DNA of 14,228 bases from Rickettsiales bacterium (GTDB taxonomy: Bacteria > Pseudomonadota > Alphaproteobacteria > Rickettsiales > UBA3002). Below, piece by piece: positions 11,479 to 14,228 of the stretch. Below the pieces are notes generated by a model. The model had not been told where the DNA came from. It was given only the letters and a program-made list of their open reading frames with translations, and did no database searches. The number at the start of each line of letters is the position of its first letter. Position 1 is the first letter of the stretch. Made by a program: the position numbers and the translations under genes. The stretch spans positions 1 to 14,228 of the forward strand of contig JAIXZB010000041.1 of the NCBI GenBank assembly GCA_027489915.1, written 5' to 3'.

Positions 11479-13155
11479 GTGGCCGATGCTTATGCGTGGC
11501 TTTCGCACTACCCCAAGGGGATTGATTGGCAGACCCGCCTTTCGGCTCGCCCACTTTACACGATTTTAGACGATGCTGCGAGTCGTTGGGGCAAGAACAC
11601 GGCGCTGGAGTTTTTTGGCAAGACCTACACTTATTCTAAACTCAAAGAAATGGTCGACCGCATTGCGCGCGGGCTGCACGAGCAGGGGATTGGTAAGGGC
11701 CACCGAGTGGGCTTGTTTATGCCCAATTGCCCGCAATATGTGATGTGTTATTTTGCGATTTTGAAGGTGGGGGCGACGGTTGTTAATTTTAATCCGTTAT
11801 ATTCGGAAAAAGAAATTTCGCACCAGATTCTAGACGCCAATGTGGAAACGATTGTGACGGTGAATCTGGCGAATGTGTATCCCAAGCTTGTACCGTTTAT
11901 TGGCACGACAGCACTCAAGCGGATTATTGGCTGCAAGTTTGAAGAAGCAATGGGGCTGACTAAGCGGGCGCTGTTTGTGGCGGCACGTTCGAAGGATTTG
12001 GTTGCCTACCCCAAAGACGCGCACCATGTGCTGCTGAATGATTTGCTACAATATCCTGACCTTGTGGTGCCACCGCGCATTGACCCAGAGCGTGATATTG
12101 CGGTGTTGCAATATACGGGTGGAACAACAGGTGTGCCCAAAGGTGCGGTGCTGACGCATGCGAATTTATATATCAATGCGGTGCAATGCACGCTGTGGAT
12201 GAATGGGCTGGAGCCAGGGCGCGAGAAAATGCTTGCGGTCCTGCCGTTTTTCCACGTGTTTGCAATGACGGTGGCAATGAATCTGGCGATATATAATGGG
12301 CTTGAGATTATCATTCATCCCAAGTTTGATTTGAAGCGGGTGCTGGAAGATATTCATACTAAGAAACCTACGCTGGTGCCTGGGGTTTCGACGCTGTACG
12401 CGACTATCAATAATTATAAGTTTTTGAGTAAGTATGATCTGACTTCGATCAAGATGTGTATCTCGGGCGGGGGGCCGCTCCCCGTGGATGTGAAGCTCGA
12501 ATTTGAGCGCATTACGGGGTGCAGGTTGGTAGAGGGATATGGGCTTACGGAATCATCACCTGTAGTGAGCTGTAATCCATTATTTGGGGAGAATAAGACG
12601 GGCACAATTGGGATGCCGCTTCCGGGTACGATTATTGAGGTGGTGGATATTGACGATAAGACCAAACTGTTGGGTGTGGGCGAGGTCGGAGAAATCTGCA
12701 TCCGTGGCCCGCAGGTGATGCTTGGGTATTATAATCGCAAGGATGAAACCGATAAGGTGTTGGTTAATGGCAGGCTGCACACGGGCGATGTGGGGCTGAT
12801 GGATGCTGACGGGTATTTCAAGATTGTCGATCGCTTGAAGGAGATGATTATTGTGGGCGGGTATAACGTGTATCCACGCAATATTGAGGATGTGCTTTAT
12901 GGCCATGAGGCGGTGGCGGAAGCGGCGGTGATAGGGCTTGAGCACCCCACACGCGGGCAGATGATTAAGGCGTTTGTGGTGAAAAAAGAAGGCGTGGAAG
13001 TGGATGAGGCGACGCTTAAAGAATTTATGAAGCACAAGATGTCGGCTTATGCTGTGCCGCATGCGGTGGAGTTCCGCGAGGCACTACCGAAAAGCCCCGT
13101 GGGTAAGATTTTGAAAAAAGAATTGGTGGCGGAAGAAAAGTTGAAACATGCGTAA
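11479..13155 (+). CDS. fadD: FadD-type long-chain acyl-CoA ligase
   Basis: The product is 558 residues from GTG 11479, close to usual FadD length. I choose GTG 11479 because AGGGAG (11464-11469) is then 9 nt away; for the TTG at 11470 the same site would have no spacer at all. It activates fatty acids with ATP and CoA to acyl-CoA through an acyl-adenylate. Visible motifs are the P-loop-like YTGGTTGVPKGA (about 212-223), EGYGLTESSP (352-361), TGD (435-437) in LHTGDVGLMD, the hinge IVDRLKEMIIVGGYNVYP, and the C-terminal lysine K543 in SPVGKILKKEL. The next gene, 49 nt on, is a thiolase, so activation and the last beta-oxidation step are paired here. Chain-length preference is not readable; long-chain use is inferred from the family. 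Confidence 0.94.
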   Translation: MADAYAWLSHYPKGIDWQTRLSARPLYTILDDAASRWGKNTALEFFGKTYTYSKLKEMVDRIARGLHEQGIGKGHRVGLFMPNCPQYVMCYFAILKVGATVVNFNPLYSEKEISHQILDANVETIVTVNLANVYPKLVPFIGTTALKRIIGCKFEEAMGLTKRALFVAARSKDLVAYPKDAHHVLLNDLLQYPDLVVPPRIDPERDIAVLQYTGGTTGVPKGAVLTHANLYINAVQCTLWMNGLEPGREKMLAVLPFFHVFAMTVAMNLAIYNGLEIIIHPKFDLKRVLEDIHTKKPTLVPGVSTLYATINNYKFLSKYDLTSIKMCISGGGPLPVDVKLEFERITGCRLVEGYGLTESSPVVSCNPLFGENKTGTIGMPLPGTIIEVVDIDDKTKLLGVGEVGEICIRGPQVMLGYYNRKDETDKVLVNGRLHTGDVGLMDADGYFKIVDRLKEMIIVGGYNVYPRNIEDVLYGHEAVAEAAVIGLEHPTRGQMIKAFVVKKEGVEVDEATLKEFMKHKMSAYAVPHAVEFREALPKSPVGKILKKELVAEEKLKHA

Positions 13156-13159
13156 TGTT

Positions 13160-13181
13160 CATTCGCGTCTTCGCGGGAATG
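13160..13181. repeat. Short palindromic repeat between fadD and thiolase
   Basis: A 22-nt sequence with arms CATTC-GCG and CGC-GG-GAATG around TCTT. It differs at two positions from the common proteobacterial repeat whose arms are CATTCCCGC and GCGGGAATG. As at 491-540 and 4891-4920, the right side carries GGAATG and sits just before a ribosome-binding site, here AGGGAG (13193-13198) of the thiolase gene. Confidence 0.55.
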
Positions 13182-13204
13182 GCACATAAAAAAGGGAGAA
13201 AGTC

Positions 13205-14228
13205 ATGACAGAATCAGCGGTTATTGTAGGGTTTTTACGTTCCCCTTTTACGCCTGCACATAAGGGGCAGCTTGCGAAGGTACGGCCTGATGATGTGCTC
13301 TCTCAGGTACTGCGCGCGCTGATTGCAAAAACGGGGGTGAAGCCAGAGGACATTACTGATGTAATTGTGGGCAATGCATTTCCTGAGGGTGAGCAGGGGT
13401 TTAACATTGGGCGTATGGTGGCGCTGATGGCAGGATTGCCCGTGAGTGTTGCTGGGCAGACAGTGAATCGTTGGTGCGGAAGCAGCATGGAGGCGATTCA
13501 TATTGCGGCGGGGAATATTGCGATAGGTAAGGGCGATGTATTTATTGCCGCGGGCGTGGAAAGCATGACGCGTATTCCGATGGGGGGGTATAATCCGATG
13601 CCGAACCCTGCGCTGTTTAAGACGTTGCCTGAGGCGTATATGAGCATGGGGCTGACTGCGGAGAATGTGGCGAAGCACTTCCATGTGCCACGCGATGTGC
13701 AGGAGCAGTTTGCGATTGCGAGCCACCAGAAAGCGGCGGCGGCAGATATGTCGGGTGAGATTGTGCCGATTGAAACACGTGATGGCGTGGTGAGTGCGGA
13801 TGGGTGTATCCGTGCAACATCGACACCTGCGGATTTGGCGAAGCTTGACCCTGTATTTGATGTGTATGGCACGATTACGGCAGGCACTTCGAGCCCACTC
13901 ACCGATGGTGCGGCGGCGGTGATTGTGGCGAGTGAGTCTTATGCTAAAAAACATAAACTGCCGATATTGGCGCGTATAAAAAGTGTGGCGGTGGTGGGGT
14001 TAGATCCCGCGGTGATGGGTCTTGGGCCAATTGCTGCAAGCCAGCTTGCGATGCAGCGTGCGGGCATTACGCCTAAGGATATTTCTGTTGCAGAAATAAA
14101 CGAGGCGTTTGCGGCGCAATCGATTCCGTGTGTGAGTGAGCTTGGGCTGGATAGCGTCGTTGTGAATACTGAAGGTGGGGCGATTGCGCTTGGGCATCCA
14201 CTCGGTGCATCGGGTGCGCGCATTACAG
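13205..14228 (+). CDS. Thiolase (acetyl-CoA acyltransferase), 3' end cut by the window
   Basis: The frame from ATG 13205 (AGGGAG 6 nt upstream) is open to the window end, giving 341 residues; a whole thiolase has about 390. It cleaves 3-ketoacyl-CoA with CoA to acetyl-CoA and a shortened acyl-CoA, or runs the reverse condensation. The nucleophilic cysteine is C91 in NRWCGSSMEAI. AEINEAFAAQ and GGAIALGHPLGASGARI supply the other thiolase signatures, the latter with the active-site histidine. The second catalytic cysteine (C-x-G near the C-terminus) lies beyond the window. The position after fadD argues for FadA of beta-oxidation rather than a biosynthetic PhaA/AtoB. The N-terminus AVIVGFLRSPFTPAHKG and the 80s region fit FadA/FadI-like acyltransferases, but I cannot separate the subtypes by eye. 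Confidence 0.93.
   Translation, partial: MTESAVIVGFLRSPFTPAHKGQLAKVRPDDVLSQVLRALIAKTGVKPEDITDVIVGNAFPEGEQGFNIGRMVALMAGLPVSVAGQTVNRWCGSSMEAIHIAAGNIAIGKGDVFIAAGVESMTRIPMGGYNPMPNPALFKTLPEAYMSMGLTAENVAKHFHVPRDVQEQFAIASHQKAAAADMSGEIVPIETRDGVVSADGCIRATSTPADLAKLDPVFDVYGTITAGTSSPLTDGAAAVIVASESYAKKHKLPILARIKSVAVVGLDPAVMGLGPIAASQLAMQRAGITPKDISVAEINEAFAAQSIPCVSELGLDSVVVNTEGGAIALGHPLGASGARIT

Noticed and set aside
13235..13954. A 239-residue open frame on the - strand across the thiolase gene
   Set aside because: It is antisense to a thiolase with intact motifs; the His/Arg/Cys-rich translation is typical of shadow frames.
1..14228. CRISPR array, tRNA/rRNA genes, transposase or phage genes
   Set aside because: No regularly spaced direct repeats, cloverleaf sequences or recognisable mobile-element proteins were seen on either strand.

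Overview
The window (14,228 bp) looks like chromosomal DNA of an alphaproteobacterium. The reasons are the fabD-fabG-acpP-fabF-mltG order, a TrxB-like (type 2) ferredoxin/flavodoxin-NADP reductase of the kind common in that class, a fadD-thiolase beta-oxidation pair, and an OmpA-C periplasmic protein with the N-terminal cysteine pattern often seen in this class. I cannot name the genus. The + strand is visibly G-rich over C through genes on both strands, so the skew seems to follow replication rather than gene direction.

Region 1 (1-6032, + strand) is a fatty-acid synthesis cluster: the C-terminal end of FabD, then FabG, AcpP, FabF and finally MltG (septal/cell-wall transglycosylase). In this copy the classic order is opened up by small extra genes: a secreted protein of the Tai4 (T6SS amidase immunity) family, a short bactofilin-like beta-solenoid protein, a secreted four-cysteine protein and a DUF1653 protein. 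Three intrinsic terminators and several palindromic intergenic repeats divide the region, so it is probably several transcription units rather than one operon. A small gene of unknown function runs antiparallel between fabD and fabG.

Region 2 (6036-9393) holds less recognisable genes: an unknown 221-aa protein on the - strand, a likely well-expressed OmpA-C periplasmic protein with its own terminator, a TSUP (TauE/SafE) membrane permease on the - strand, and an unknown two-TM protein on the + strand that diverges from the permease.

Region 3 (9397-14228) is central metabolism. FolD (one-carbon/NADPH metabolism) and the ferredoxin-NADP reductase form a - strand pair. Diverging from them are FadD (acyl-CoA ligase) and a thiolase that runs off the window; together these two activate fatty acids and carry out the last step of beta-oxidation.

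I found no CRISPR array, tRNA, rRNA, transposase or phage gene, and no convincing new multi-gene system. The observations most worth a second look are the orphan Tai4-family gene beside a 116-bp palindromic element, a diverged second copy of that element 6.2 kb away, and a family of small palindromes lying just upstream of fabG, mltG and thiolase ribosome-binding sites.
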